Below, piece by piece: positions 36,837 through 47,585 of a stretch of 64,000 nucleotides of DNA. The DNA comes from Atrichornis clamosus. Its lineage: Eukaryota > Chordata > Aves > Passeriformes > Menuridae. Within the stretch, counting starts at the first letter, position 1. Every line of letters starts with the position of its first letter. The stretch is from contig WBMZ01005376.1 of the NCBI GenBank assembly GCA_013400975.1, positions 1 through 64,000 on the forward strand. Reading direction: 5' to 3'. Below the pieces are notes generated by a model, which did not search any database, had not been told where the DNA came from, and saw only the letters and a program-made list of their open reading frames with translations. The translations under genes and the position numbers were made by a program.

Positions 36837-37932
36837 CGAATTGTATGGGTTTCTTCAAAGAATGGCATGGAATGTGACACTGCAAAGATTGGGTGATGTC
36901 CATGATAGCGGTTCAGGTAGGGGGTTATGTGTGCAGGGTCGAGCCAGCTGTCCAGAACGTCAGTGTGCAGTCTCATAATGGAGACTACACTTTCCTCTGT
37001 AATTAAAAGGCCAACCTTGAGAATGGGAATTGTCTGAGTTATTTCCAACCCTCATCTTATAATGTAGTGAGATTCTCCCTGGATTTCAGTCTTCCTATTG
37101 AAAGATCCTAGATAAAAGTCTTGGACTAGACACTACCTTTCAGGTAGTTATTGGGGAGGATAAAAACCATTCTTGTGTGGAGCAACAGAAATATACATAT
37201 ATTCAAAGAAATATAGAAAATAGTGACAAGAGTTACTAAAAGTCATTTTAGGAGAGAGGACCGTCAAAGTAATAAACACAAAGGTACGAAAATATTCCAT
37301 GTCCTGTCACATCTTGCATTGCTCTTTCAGCAAATCCAAAGAGCAAAATTCAAGACGTAAAGAGATATGTTTTCTTCCCACAGTACATAACATAATGGAG
37401 TTCATTGCCAGCAGGTACCATCAAGCCAAATAGAAAATATAAATCAAATTTTAACAATAACTTTTCTGAGATTTTTATGTTCTTAAATAATCCCAGAAAA
37501 AATTGCTTTGTCAATGCTGAAATTAAGACAAAACTAGCAACCAATCAAACACACATATTACTGTAATAAACTGTACAAAGTTACTTTATCATGCAGCAGC
37601 ACAAAATCATCAGCTTAAGACAATGTGTTTTGGCTAATAAATAAAACTAGAAAAGAGACTAGGAGCAGGAACATAACTCAGCCTCTTCTCAACACCCATA
37701 TCAAAAAGAACAGCAGACTGTAGTCATATTAAATTAAAAACAAAAAAACAAACTCACCCATCACAGTTCAAGCTACTTATTGATGTGAGCTAAGAAATTC
37801 CTTGCATATTATCCCATAGGTGGTCTGCTCTCCAACATATCTGCTACCGATCACTCTGTTGCTAAAGCTAAATACTAAGTTAAATAGACTAAAATTTAAA
37901 GGTATGGTCTTCTATAGAAATTGTTATGTTTC
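36837..37932. other. Intergenic DNA, nothing recognised
   Basis: AT-rich spacer between a CR1 copy and the foldback element, with no gene or repeat identified. Confidence 0.5.
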
Positions 37933-38831
37933 TGTGATGAAATCCTGACCCTGACTAGATGTCAAGTGCCCACCAAAGCTGCTCTATTGTTCCCCTCCTC
38001 AGCTGGACAAGGGAGAGAAAACATAACTAAAGGCTCATGCATCGAGATAAGGACAGGGAGAGATCACTCACCACTTACCATCATGGGCAAAATAGACTGA
38101 ACTTGGGGAAATTAATTTAATTTATTGCCAGTATAAAACAGACTTGAATAAAGAGTAGGGGGATGCCCCCAGAGGAGGCTGTGACCCCATGGGAAGCCTG
38201 TGCTGGAGGCAGCTGGAGGCTGCTGTCAGGACCTGTGGCCCCATGGAGAGAGGAGCCCACTCTGAAGCAGGTTTGCTGGCAGGTGACCCACACTGGAGCA
38301 GACTGCTCCTGAAGGACTGCACCCCATGGAAAGGGATCCATGCTGCAGCAGTTTGTGAAGAACTGCAGCCCATGGGAAGGACTCATGTAGGAGTAGTCCA
38401 TCGAGGACTCTCTCCTGTGGGAGGAATCCCACACTGAAGCAGGGAAACAGTGTCAGGAGTCCTGCCCCTGAGGAATAAGCAACAGAAGAGACAACGTGTG
38501 ATGAACTGGTGGTGGCAGGAGGCAGAGAAGTCAGGAGTAAAGTTAAGTCCAGGAAGAAGAGAGGGGAGGGAGGAAGGTGTTTTAAGATTTAATTTTTATT
38601 TCTCCCTACATTTTATTTCTCCCTACTTTGATTTGATTGGTAATAAAATAAATTAATTTCCCCAAGCCAAATTTGTTTGTTTGATCACTCAATGGCTGAG
38701 TGATCTCTTGCGGTCCTTTTCTTGAGGGATGAGACTGAACGTTACATTTTCTCTCCCCTGCCCATCTGTAGAGGAGTGATGCAGTGGCTTTAGTGGACGC
38801 CTGGCATCCAGCCAGGGCCAACCCCTCACTT
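37933..38831. mobile_element. Foldback element with ~200 bp inverted arms and tandem-repeat core
   Basis: The left arm (37933-38162) and right arm (about 38617-38831) are reverse complements of each other at roughly 70-75% by eye. Matching landmarks include CTTGGGGAAATTAATTT (38102) against AAATTAATTTCCCCAAG (38650), AGGGAGAGATCACTCA against TGAGTGATCTCT, AGGGAGAGAAAA against TTTTCTCTCCCC, and CCCTGACTAGATG against CATCCAGCCAGGG. The ends look like TGTG...CA. The core (38165-38450) is an imperfect tandem repeat of about 45 bases. I associate closely similar sequence with a repeat family abundant in many neoavian genomes, possibly LTR-related, but I cannot name it with certainty. There is no transposase or reverse transcriptase ORF, so it is non-autonomous. 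RNA across it would fold into a long hairpin. Confidence 0.8.
38165..38450. repeat. Imperfect 45-base-period tandem repeat inside the foldback element
   Basis: Units share a core like CCCATGGGAAGGA followed by ...GGAGCAG...GAAGGACTGC. The clearest consecutive units start near 38323, 38369 and 38414, about 45 bases apart, with more degenerate units to the left. Because the period is a multiple of three and the unit is stop-poor, overlapping ORFs of 68-105 codons appear in four frames (38117-38437). These are artefacts of the repeat and not genes. Confidence 0.75.
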
Positions 38832-41800
38832 CATGTAAGCAGCAGCCTTCACGTCCTACACAGCCCAGAGAGAAAGCTGAGCAACTCTACAGGTAAGTAG
38901 GATGGCCACGGCATGAGGACCCCTCATATGTGAACAAAACAAGATGCAAAAGAGACTTCTGCATCACTCACTTCTGCTTGATTTCTGTCTCTCTTCTCCC
39001 AGGCTCTCCTAGGCACTTGGTATGAAGTTCAGTGTTGCTCAATAATGTCATTGTTCATTGGAACCTTTCACTATAAGAAATTATTTCAAAGTTCAAAAAG
39101 ACACCATAAAGTTTCAATAGTAACAATCTGTTAGATGAATCAAGTTTAAGGGAGTAGAAGAAAAACGTACGCATAACCTTTTGCCATAAATGTTGTGAGA
39201 AACTCTTCCTGGATATGAGATTGTTCCTATCAATTATTGCATGTCTAGGTAGCATTAATAACTGGGGCAGCCTTCTCACTCATCACAAACTTGAAGACCC
39301 TCTGTAACTTTTTCTTTATAGTCTGTTATATTATGTTGTTTTATGCCAAAATTTGAAGAGGCGGCAAAGACTAAGAAATAAAGTATGTCTGGGGTAATAA
39401 CTAGTCTGATATGATATTTATTGAAATGTGATTTTTATTTTAATAAAAATGGTGGTAAATCATATGTGGTGTCTGCTACACATCAGAGACGATACAAGAG
39501 TTGCCTACATAGAATCCAAACTTTCCCGTGCTGCAATTCACACAACAGGTTGACAGCTCTGGATACTTTTAAAAGGTGTTTGTGGGGTTTTTACAGTCTG
39601 ACATACGTGTCACAGGAATTTTGCAAAGCCAAATTAGCAGGCTGGAATACTGCTGAATATATTTTATCTGACATATAATTCACAAGTCCATGCACTACTT
39701 TTCCTCTTCCTCAACCAAGTATGTAAAAAATTAGTATTTTACAACTTATTTTGACTAATAAATATCCATATTCTGTGGAATCTTAGAGACTAAACCCAGA
39801 CAAGAGTCACTTTGATTCCATTTTTTAATGTCCTGAACCAATTCAGGCATTCAGATACTGCTAATCTCCATTGTAGACAATGCTGTAGAAAAATATTCCC
39901 CACACTCATCATATTTTTTAACATTTAACCATTTCAAGTAGTGCTGTTTGCCTGAGATCTTAAAAAAGTTAAAATTATTAAAAACAAACCAAAAAAAAAG
40001 GGCTGAAAAAATCCAAAAAACTTCCTGTATGTGGCTTTTCATCTAATTTATTGAAAGGTTTCCAACAACAAAATCTGGTATTTCAAATTTTGAACATTTG
40101 ATTGGATTTTTTTTAAAACCCACCAGAAATGAAAATAGAACTTTGTGTAGAGATAATTGACAATGGATCACTAAGACCACTAACAATTTCCAACCTGGAA
40201 GAGAACAGGTGTGGCTGCAGGATGTACAGTAATCAAATGGAACAGAAAAACATGAATACCAATGTATCCGTGTGAGACCTTAGCCAAAACAATCAGCAAT
40301 ATTCTACCCTCCCTGGTCAGCAAAGATCAATGCAAGCTGTAGCAAATAGTGGGTCTATCTAGGACATACAGGTTAGTGAGGAAAATGGCATATCAACCTT
40401 CGAGAAAAAGAATACAAATTTTCTGTGGCAGAATAAATGGAAAAATAATGTGTGTTATTTCTGTGGATATGGTTGTTGTTTAGCAGTTATTTGAAAGGAG
40501 CGGATAGGCAGGGAAAAATATTTAGATACCAGGCAACACTCACATTAAAACTTGAGGAGTTGCCATGAACACACTCTGAACAAAAATTAAAAGAAGTGTT
40601 TTGACCATCGGAGGAAAAGTTCTGACTGAATTCCTATTAGGAAGTCTGGAAACAAACCTACCTCCTTTTAAGCTGCAGATTCAGCAGTTCAGAATGCCTG
40701 CTGTCTTTGACATTAAAGAATTGTGCAAAATGTTCTGAAGATTTACAATCTTCTGTAGTCCTACGAAATTGTACTCAGAAAACCGCATTGTTTAACTGCA
40801 GTAAATTGAAAACTAAAACTTTCAAGCATGGCTTAGTGCTTTTGCTACAGGAGTCATTAAATGGGAAAACCATGGTACCTAAATAGGACTACCATGATAG
40901 CAGAGTCAACCTTGGACAAAATAGGATTATTGAGATCATTTGCCTTGCCACCATTCACCCGCTGTTACTCAGAAAACTCACACCTCTCTAGGACTTTGCC
41001 TTGGGATTCTTCACACATGTAAGTTTATACTATTGTAGGGGAAAATTCTCATGGATTTTGTATCACTGCAGCAGAGATTATAATTAGGTATAATTGCAGC
41101 TTCAGAGAAAAATCAGTCAGTAAGATACCGGTACTATTATTAATAATCCTTGCACATGAAACTATTGAAACTATTCTATTCTGCAATTCCATGTTAGTGC
41201 AATGTGAGCATCATTTTTCCTGGAACCAGTATTATAAAATTCCTTAGAGGAGCTACATTCTTAACACATAAAAGTAAGAAACTGTCTCCAGGGAATTAAT
41301 AAAGTTATTCTGGAAAAAGCCAGTATTTTCAAATTATATGCGGATATATCCATTAGGTGCAATTAAAAGGTCTAGCCAGTTTGCCTAGGATCTCTGGCCA
41401 CTAGTAAAAACACGTTCAACTCAAGTTATCTGTGAAAACTTTGTGGGCAGCCCAACACATGACTGTTTTTTCTGCAAACACAAGCGTCACAGGCTGCAGA
41501 TGTCACAGCATAGTTTCCCACCTGGGTTGAGTGTGCACCCTAGAAGACAGCTCTGGACCCTTGAGGTCAAAATGTAAAAGAAGAGATCCAAAAGACAGGA
41601 ACATTATGATTACAGCAAGTAAAGAAAAAATGCCCAGGAATCTCCTCCCATGGTTATTTGAAAAATTATAAAAACCTTTTGATAAAGCTGGGGGAAGATA
41701 ATGTCTGTGGGCAGAGAAAATACCCTTTCTGGGCCATGAGATACATCTGGACAAAATGCAGAGGCTTCACCAGATCTGAAACAAAGTTCAAGTTCAGTAT

Positions 41801-42690
41801 TGGCTGAGGACCTGACAGGACAAGCAGACTCATGTCCACTAATAGAAAGACTTCAAAAACAAAGCACATGCACACAGTCATATTTCTGGCAAACAAACAA
41901 AGGGATCAGCCTTTCAACAGCAGTATCTACTGAAGGCTGGGCCGTTGGGGAATATGGTTTCAAATAATTTATTTAAACTAGACAAGATTCTGATCTTGTT
42001 AGACTGGTGAAAATCCAAACTAATTCCAAAACCTTCTAGTCTGGGGTTCAAAAACCTTAATATCAGGAAAAAAAAGGAGATCTCCTTTTTCAATAATATT
42101 GACATAAGAATTCTGTTTGATCTTTGTGGGATATGCTTCAAACATTGTTTCATTTTATTAAATAGGAAGGTTTTTATTTTTTTCTACTTTTTAAAGGACC
42201 ATCTTTATTCTTCACTTTTGCTGTCCCCCTATTCCAAATTTCTTGGAGTTTTCCATTTTCTGATTCCACCCTTCTCAAAGGATTTATAAAGAAGTTTGTT
42301 GCATATGAAGATCAAAGCATTCGTCATTAATCTAGCACAATTATCAGATGTGAAAAACAAGTAGAAAAAAACAAATATAAAGGTTTCTTAAATAGCAGGG
42401 TGTGTGGGAAAGTTGGGGACCACTTTGGCAGATTGCAGTAAGACACAGACCGGCAGCTGCCTTTCCACTGGGGAATACCAGTTACAGAAAGCATATATCC
42501 TTCCAGAACCTCTGAAGATGTCATGAGCAGTTCCCAGACCCCCCCTACCACCCCTCAGTACCTTGAAGCAATCGCGCTGACCTCACTGAAATATTCCACG
42601 TGCATGTCTGTGGCTGCTCTGCAAAGTGTCCCTGCAAGGTTGGACCCAAACTCCATTTGCTGGAAACCCTTTTCCTGCCTGAGACGTATG
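38832..42690. other. Intergenic desert, no gene recognised
   Basis: AT-rich with poly-A/T runs. No exon, RNA gene or identifiable transposon. ORFs of at most 85 codons show no motif. Confidence 0.5.
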
Positions 42691-42905
42691 GAAACCTGTG
42701 TCCACACACTGGAGCTGGGGAGAAGAGTGTCTGCAGCCAGGCCACGTGCCCCTGGGCAAGGCCAGGGGCTCCCGGCGCTGGCCCGGCGGCGGTGCCCAGC
42801 AGCAGGCGGGGCTGCTCCGGCCCCTGGCTCTCGGCTCCGCAGTCTCTCTGCCCAGCCCCGGCGCTGGAGGCCAGCCTGTCGGCTCTGCAGGCTGGAATCC
42901 CACTG
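42690..42905. other. Small isolated GC/CpG-rich patch
   Basis: About 215 bases of high-GC DNA with a dozen or so CpGs stand in an otherwise AT-rich region. CCCGGCGCTGG-like motifs recur near 42771 and 42857. ORFs of 92-130 codons cross it on both strands and in several frames, typical of GC-rich sequence with few stops. None has a recognisable product. It may be a regulatory element or exon remnant; nothing decides this. Confidence 0.4.
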
Positions 42906-45900
42906 GTACCTCTGACCAGCTACTTGAAAATGAGACAGCCGCCTCTACAAACTCGTCCTCAATTTCTATTGAATGATTGATTGTTTTTAAACTAGTGCAT
43001 TGTATATTTTGGGAAAGAATTTATGATTTACCAAAAAATTTCCTGCTGAAATAAAGCCAGATGGAGACTGATCTGGGCCAAGTTGCTCAATGTCCATGAA
43101 CAAGAACATGTTTTTCTTTTTCTTCCTTTCTTGTTTTATGCATGTTTCTGGACTCATTTCATCAGCTGTCAGTAGTTAAATACCATTTCAGAAAAGGGTT
43201 TATTATTGTAATTTCCTCAATTATTCTGTTTTTTTCTGCTATGGTATCCTGAAACAAAATCAGTCAGCTAAAGTACTAATAAAATATTTTCCTCTGTTTC
43301 TCCTTGCAAAGGGCCTAAGCCTTCAAGGTGCTGTATTTCCTGAGCTGGTTTGTACCTGGAAGACCTTGACCTTAACTGAGGGCTTTTTCCTGCATGCCCC
43401 ACTACTGCTTTCCAAGGGACATCACTGACTTCTACTCACAGTCAGCTCATGTCTCCAGACCATACCCAATGGCACAGCAGTTCATGCCAGGAAAGGAAAC
43501 CGATAAGAAATAAAATGGAAAGCAAGAGCCCTTTTTTATCACATGAATAAAGAAAAAAAACCAGAACAGATATGGTAAGAGGTGAAAGCAATCCAGGTGA
43601 AATATATACTAGACACTGCATTAGCTTAAGCAAATGTAGATGTTCCTCTAAGAACATGTGTCTTTTGAAATGTTAAATTAAATGTACACTAAAATATTTG
43701 GAAAATTCTGGTTTAAAAGCTATATTCTTTAGAGGAAAGAAAAGCAAATATTTTTCATGTGAGGCTAAGCAGAGCAGGAGGCACCCTCTGTCAGACGGGA
43801 CACACTGGACAAGTAGGTGCTGCTCTGACACCATGGAGGTCAGGGGAAGGCTCTTGCTGGGCCTCACAGGGGTTTGGATGAGGATCGTGGCCATAAATGA
43901 TGGTGGAACACGACAACACACAGCGACATCAGGCAGCCCTGGTGCTTCCTGGCCGCTCCCCTCAAAGCGAGACTGGAACACAACGCATGACAAAGGCACA
44001 GAATGAGGCAGCCAAAAAATCATGGGCCTCAGATGTTTAGAGTGTGACATCTGCTTCTGGCTCAAGCAATTCCTGTGTTGAATTCAGTTGCCGTTCCTCC
44101 AAGACACCCAACAACAGATAACTTCAATTTATGGGTTCCAATACGTTTATCTTAAACACAGGCAGAGATTATTTGGCGCTCAATGGAAATGCAACTAGCT
44201 AAAAATCAAAACTAAGCAAAATCTATTTACAGCTTTGTAACTGCCCTGTGAATCATGAATAACTAGGCCAATGCTTTCAGTGTCAAGACATTGAAAATCA
44301 TGATTCAAGACATGAAAACAAGCATTTGGCTATAAGAATTCAGTTTTAAAAAAATAATAAAAGCTGGGGGGTTTTTAATTAATTTCTCCTATTTTGGCAT
44401 TCATACCTCTACAGTCATTAGAACTGGAAATTTACATCTTTAAAATGCAGCTGAGAGTCTCTCTTGTTCACTTGGCACCAGGGGATAGGGCTTTCAAAGG
44501 GGCAACCAGCAATTCTGAGTCCAGCAATAAATTTCCAAGATTAGATTGTCTTTTCACTACTCCACATGGGCAGGTTAAACAGGTACCAAGCATAGAATCT
44601 CATATTGGAAACAGGTTGCACAGAAACAGCTCAGTGTTTTGATGTTTCAGCATATGTGTTTCACACACATAACTTTGCTGTCATCCAGAGAAGGGATAAT
44701 GAAGTGTCTGTTGAAACCACCAGGAATCTTTCACTGTGTCTCAGGGCTTTACATCATTCATACCTTCTGCTTGAATTTAATATTTAAACTTAATAAAAAC
44801 ACAATAAATAAATGTTGCACTTTACTGCAAAACTAGAGAAGAGCAGAACATACAGAACATTTGTAAATCACCACTTCTACACTTTGTGCAGTGCAGCCCT
44901 CCCTCGTTTCCTTTGTAGAAGGTAAATTCACTGAGGCAGGCAAAGCTGTTTGTGCCTTCATGTTTGTACAGCACCCAGCACAGAGGAGATCTGAGGGGGC
45001 TGTGTTTGGTCCACTACTTTCAATTTGCTCTCACCTCTGCACTTCAAGGCTGCAGCAGGCAATAAAAGCAAAAGTGCCAAAATACTGCAAGTGTGCATAG
45101 TCTCACTTCATTTCTAGCCTACCTGAAAGCAGAGGTACTCAGGACTTTGTGAGCTTCCAACAGCCCTAAGCCACCCAGATAAGATAAAGCTGCAGATAAA
45201 CAGCTGAACACTGTGATGTTTATCTACATGAAATCCAATCTTTTGAAGTCCATCTATTCCTTTCTCTAACTGCTATTATCTGTTGCTTTGAGATTCCGCA
45301 TCCATCCCTATCAAAGTTATGTAAGCTCCCTGTGATGCTCATAAACAGTCCCTCTATCATTTGTAAAAATGCAGCCTCTCATTAAATGCATTTATGACTT
45401 CAGCACTTGATGCATACAATATTTTATTGGCTTTTTCTCAGAAACACACATTTATTTAATCACTTGATGCTTAAAATAAGTATTGCAAATAAATAAAGAA
45501 AAAAATCTGTGTACCACATAGAAAAAAACTCCAAATATACAAAAGCTTTAGCTATGCCAAGATTGCTTAATTCTGATTAGCAATGACCATTAAGCAATCA
45601 TTTATGGATTTACTGTGAGTGTTCATAGATACTAATGGGGTTTAGAATTCCTTGGGAATCCTCAAAGGTCAAAGGAAGAAAATGAACTATGAAGTGATAA
45701 AAAATGTATTAGGTGACTAATGGACAGGTTGTATATAGAATGGTTCCAGCAGAAAACGTTGAAATTTACCACTCAGATTTATGTAAAAGCAAATCTTGTG
45801 AGCAGTGGCCCTTCCCCACTGAAAAAACTTATGAAGAGAAAATTAAAATGCTTCATGGGGAGATAGTACATGGTGTGCTTTTCCCTGTCACTAAGAATAC

Positions 45901-46145
45901 ATAGGCTATGGCAAGGTCACTGACACGAAGTTAAAACTTATTTGATTTTTCTTTAGGTGGGTGTCTTCGTGCTCTTTATTTAGCTTCAAGTTACTAACCA
46001 TACATTTACATTTTTGCCTTTTTTTTGCACTATTGCATTCTACGCAACTCAAGACTCGAAGCTCTTCCAAATTTAATCAGTGCAGCTTTATACCACTTAG
46101 ATTAACATTTGGGCCCTCACAGGAGAGAAGGGAGCTGTAAAACCT
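42906..46145. other. Intergenic DNA, no gene recognised
   Basis: AT-rich. The ORF at 45713-45904 (63 codons) has ordinary-looking amino-acid content but no family I know and no supporting signals. The ORFs at 43673-44065 on both strands are mutual shadows. Confidence 0.5.
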
Positions 46146-46149
46146 GGCA

Positions 46150-46640
46150 GAGACTGACGGCCCTCGCTGCAGGCGGGATGTCAGGCTCTAAGCCCGCGTG
46201 TCCGCCCGACCCAGCCCCGCCCGGCGCAGCGCGGTCCCGCAGCTCCGCAGCGCACCCGGCTCCAGCACCCTCCGATGAGACTGGAACCAGCGAGGGCACG
46301 TCACTCCAAGTGTTCAACCGACACAGGCTTCCTTCGCGCTGTCAGACGCGGTCGAGCCCTTCTGACAGGGTGGACTGGTCTCGGCAGAGCCAGGCCAGAT
46401 CAGATACGGCGTGCCGGGGCTCGGGGCCGGTGCCAGCGCAGCGCCGTCCTCCCACCGCTGGCGCGCCGCCAGCGCCCGGCACGCAGCCCGGGTAAACAGC
46501 AGAGCCCTGCTCCGGGTAATGGCACAGAAACGCAGGCCTGGTCTGCAGCAGATTTATACGGGCGGGTGAGTGAGCCAGCCGTGCACAGATGCATTATTAA
46601 TGACTGCGGAGCCGTGCGCGCTGCAAACATCCAGCCTGCG
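46150..46640. promoter_or_regulatory. Orphan CpG island, candidate distal promoter or enhancer
   Basis: A sharply bounded CpG-dense block stands about 44 kb from TMEM74 in AT-rich surroundings. The densest part is 46190-46500. It includes GGCGCGCC at 46460-46467 inside an inverted repeat (CGCTGGCG / CGCCAGCG, 46456-46474), a CRE-like ACGTCA half site near 46297, and a forkhead-like GTAAACA at 46492, which also reads as a possible splice donor (CCCGG/GTAAAC). Retained CpGs imply the block is unmethylated in the germ line, as at promoters. The overlapping 128- and 151-codon ORFs are of random GC-rich character. No protein is recognised, so a non-coding RNA promoter or an enhancer is the likeliest reading. 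Confidence 0.5.
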
Positions 46641-47177
46641 AGTGGCCCGCAGAGTTTACTCAGCCCTCCTCCTGGCTGGAGTCACTTCGACCATGAAGTA
46701 TTCTTCCCGGTACCATCACTCAAAGAGTGATGACAAATCCAAAGGGGTTTTTGAAGGCAATTTTTGTGTATTTTTGCGTAGTGAATGGCAGTTTCACTGA
46801 GCAGGAAAACAGATTTGGATAATTGTTAGAAATACTTTCATTCGGAGCAGAAGAAAGCAATCAGAAGTAAATACAACCTGCAATGTGATATATGCCTGTT
46901 ACCTACATGAATTCTGAGGGTTGAAACCACACTACATACCTTTAAAATTATGCTATGAAGATGAAGTAATTCCATTCCAGTTTTTGAATAATGATCCAGT
47001 CAGGTGGATAAATACAGGCAAAACTTTCAGCTTGTCAGCAAAGTTACTAATCTAAATAAAGTTGACCACATATAAGGAAAATTAGTAGTGGGTTTTGGTT
47101 CATAATTGGTAATTTTCTGCAGAAACCACAGCTTTGTTGGGTTTGCATACTCTTAAAATTTTAATTTTATATATATA
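46641..47177. other. Flank of the CpG island, nothing recognised
   Basis: AT-rich sequence between the CpG island and the polypurine tract. It holds no gene or repeat that I can name. Confidence 0.5.
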
Positions 47178-47314
47178 GGGGAAACAAAGCAAGGGAAGAA
47201 GGAGATGAAACAAGGCAAAGGTTGGGTAGAAGAGAAAAGAGAAAAAGGAGAGAAGAGGAGACAGGAGACGGGAGACAAGAGACAGGAGGCAGAGAGGGAG
47301 AGGGAGAGGAGAGC
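47178..47314. repeat. Long polypurine tract (GA-rich)
   Basis: About 137 bases on the plus strand are almost entirely A and G, dominated by GAAAGG, GGAGACA and GAGAGGG units, with only scattered C and T. It lies just right of a TATATATA run. Such tracts may form triplex (H-)DNA and mutate by slippage. The ORFs at 47153-47438 on both strands are produced by its simple composition. Confidence 0.85.
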
Positions 47315-47439
47315 TGTTGACATCAACTTTTCCAAATCAGCTATGTTGATTTCAGAGGTTGAATGCACAGGAACAGATGAAATCTGCAGTGCTGCCAGCT
47401 TCCCCCTTCCCTCTTCTTGGCCCCTTCGGACCAGTTAGT

Positions 47440-47585
47440 GATATGTGTATAGGTTGTGAGAGACCCAGGTTCCTGCCCTTCTGCTGCCTGATTCAGCACA
47501 GGAGGCTGATGTGAGTTCTCCCACTCTCCATGAGAGTGTCCTACCTGCTAGACCAGGAGGTACTCAGAGGAGGAGCTGCTCTTCT
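47440..47585 (-). mobile_element. Decayed tRNA-derived SINE-like relic
   Basis: On the minus strand CCTGGTCTAGCAGGTAGGAC (47538-47557) resembles the 5' half and A box of tRNA-Glu (TGGTCTAGTGGTTAGGA). It is followed by CTCTCATGGAGAGTGGGAGA. The plus strand has GAGACCCAGGTTCCTGCCC (47459-47477), B-box-like, and CTGATTCAGCACAGG. The pattern matches an old amniote tRNA-related repeat that I recall as ...ACCCAGGTCTCCCACATCCCAGGTGAGTGCTCTAACCAC..., with moderate divergence. It is not a functional tRNA because the acceptor stem and T arm do not pair properly. Confidence 0.42.

Noticed and set aside
38117..38437. Four overlapping ORFs of 68-105 codons
   Set aside because: Produced by the 45-base-period repeat of the foldback element.
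42523..42980. ORFs of 66-130 codons in several frames
   Set aside because: They cross a small GC-rich patch with both strands open; no motif.
45713..45904. 63-codon ORF with natural-looking composition
   Set aside because: No family recognised, no flanking splice or poly(A) signals, and within the length expected by chance.
46109..46730. 128- and 151-codon ORFs in the orphan CpG island
   Set aside because: Arg/Pro/Ala-rich translations typical of CpG-rich non-coding DNA; frames overlap each other.
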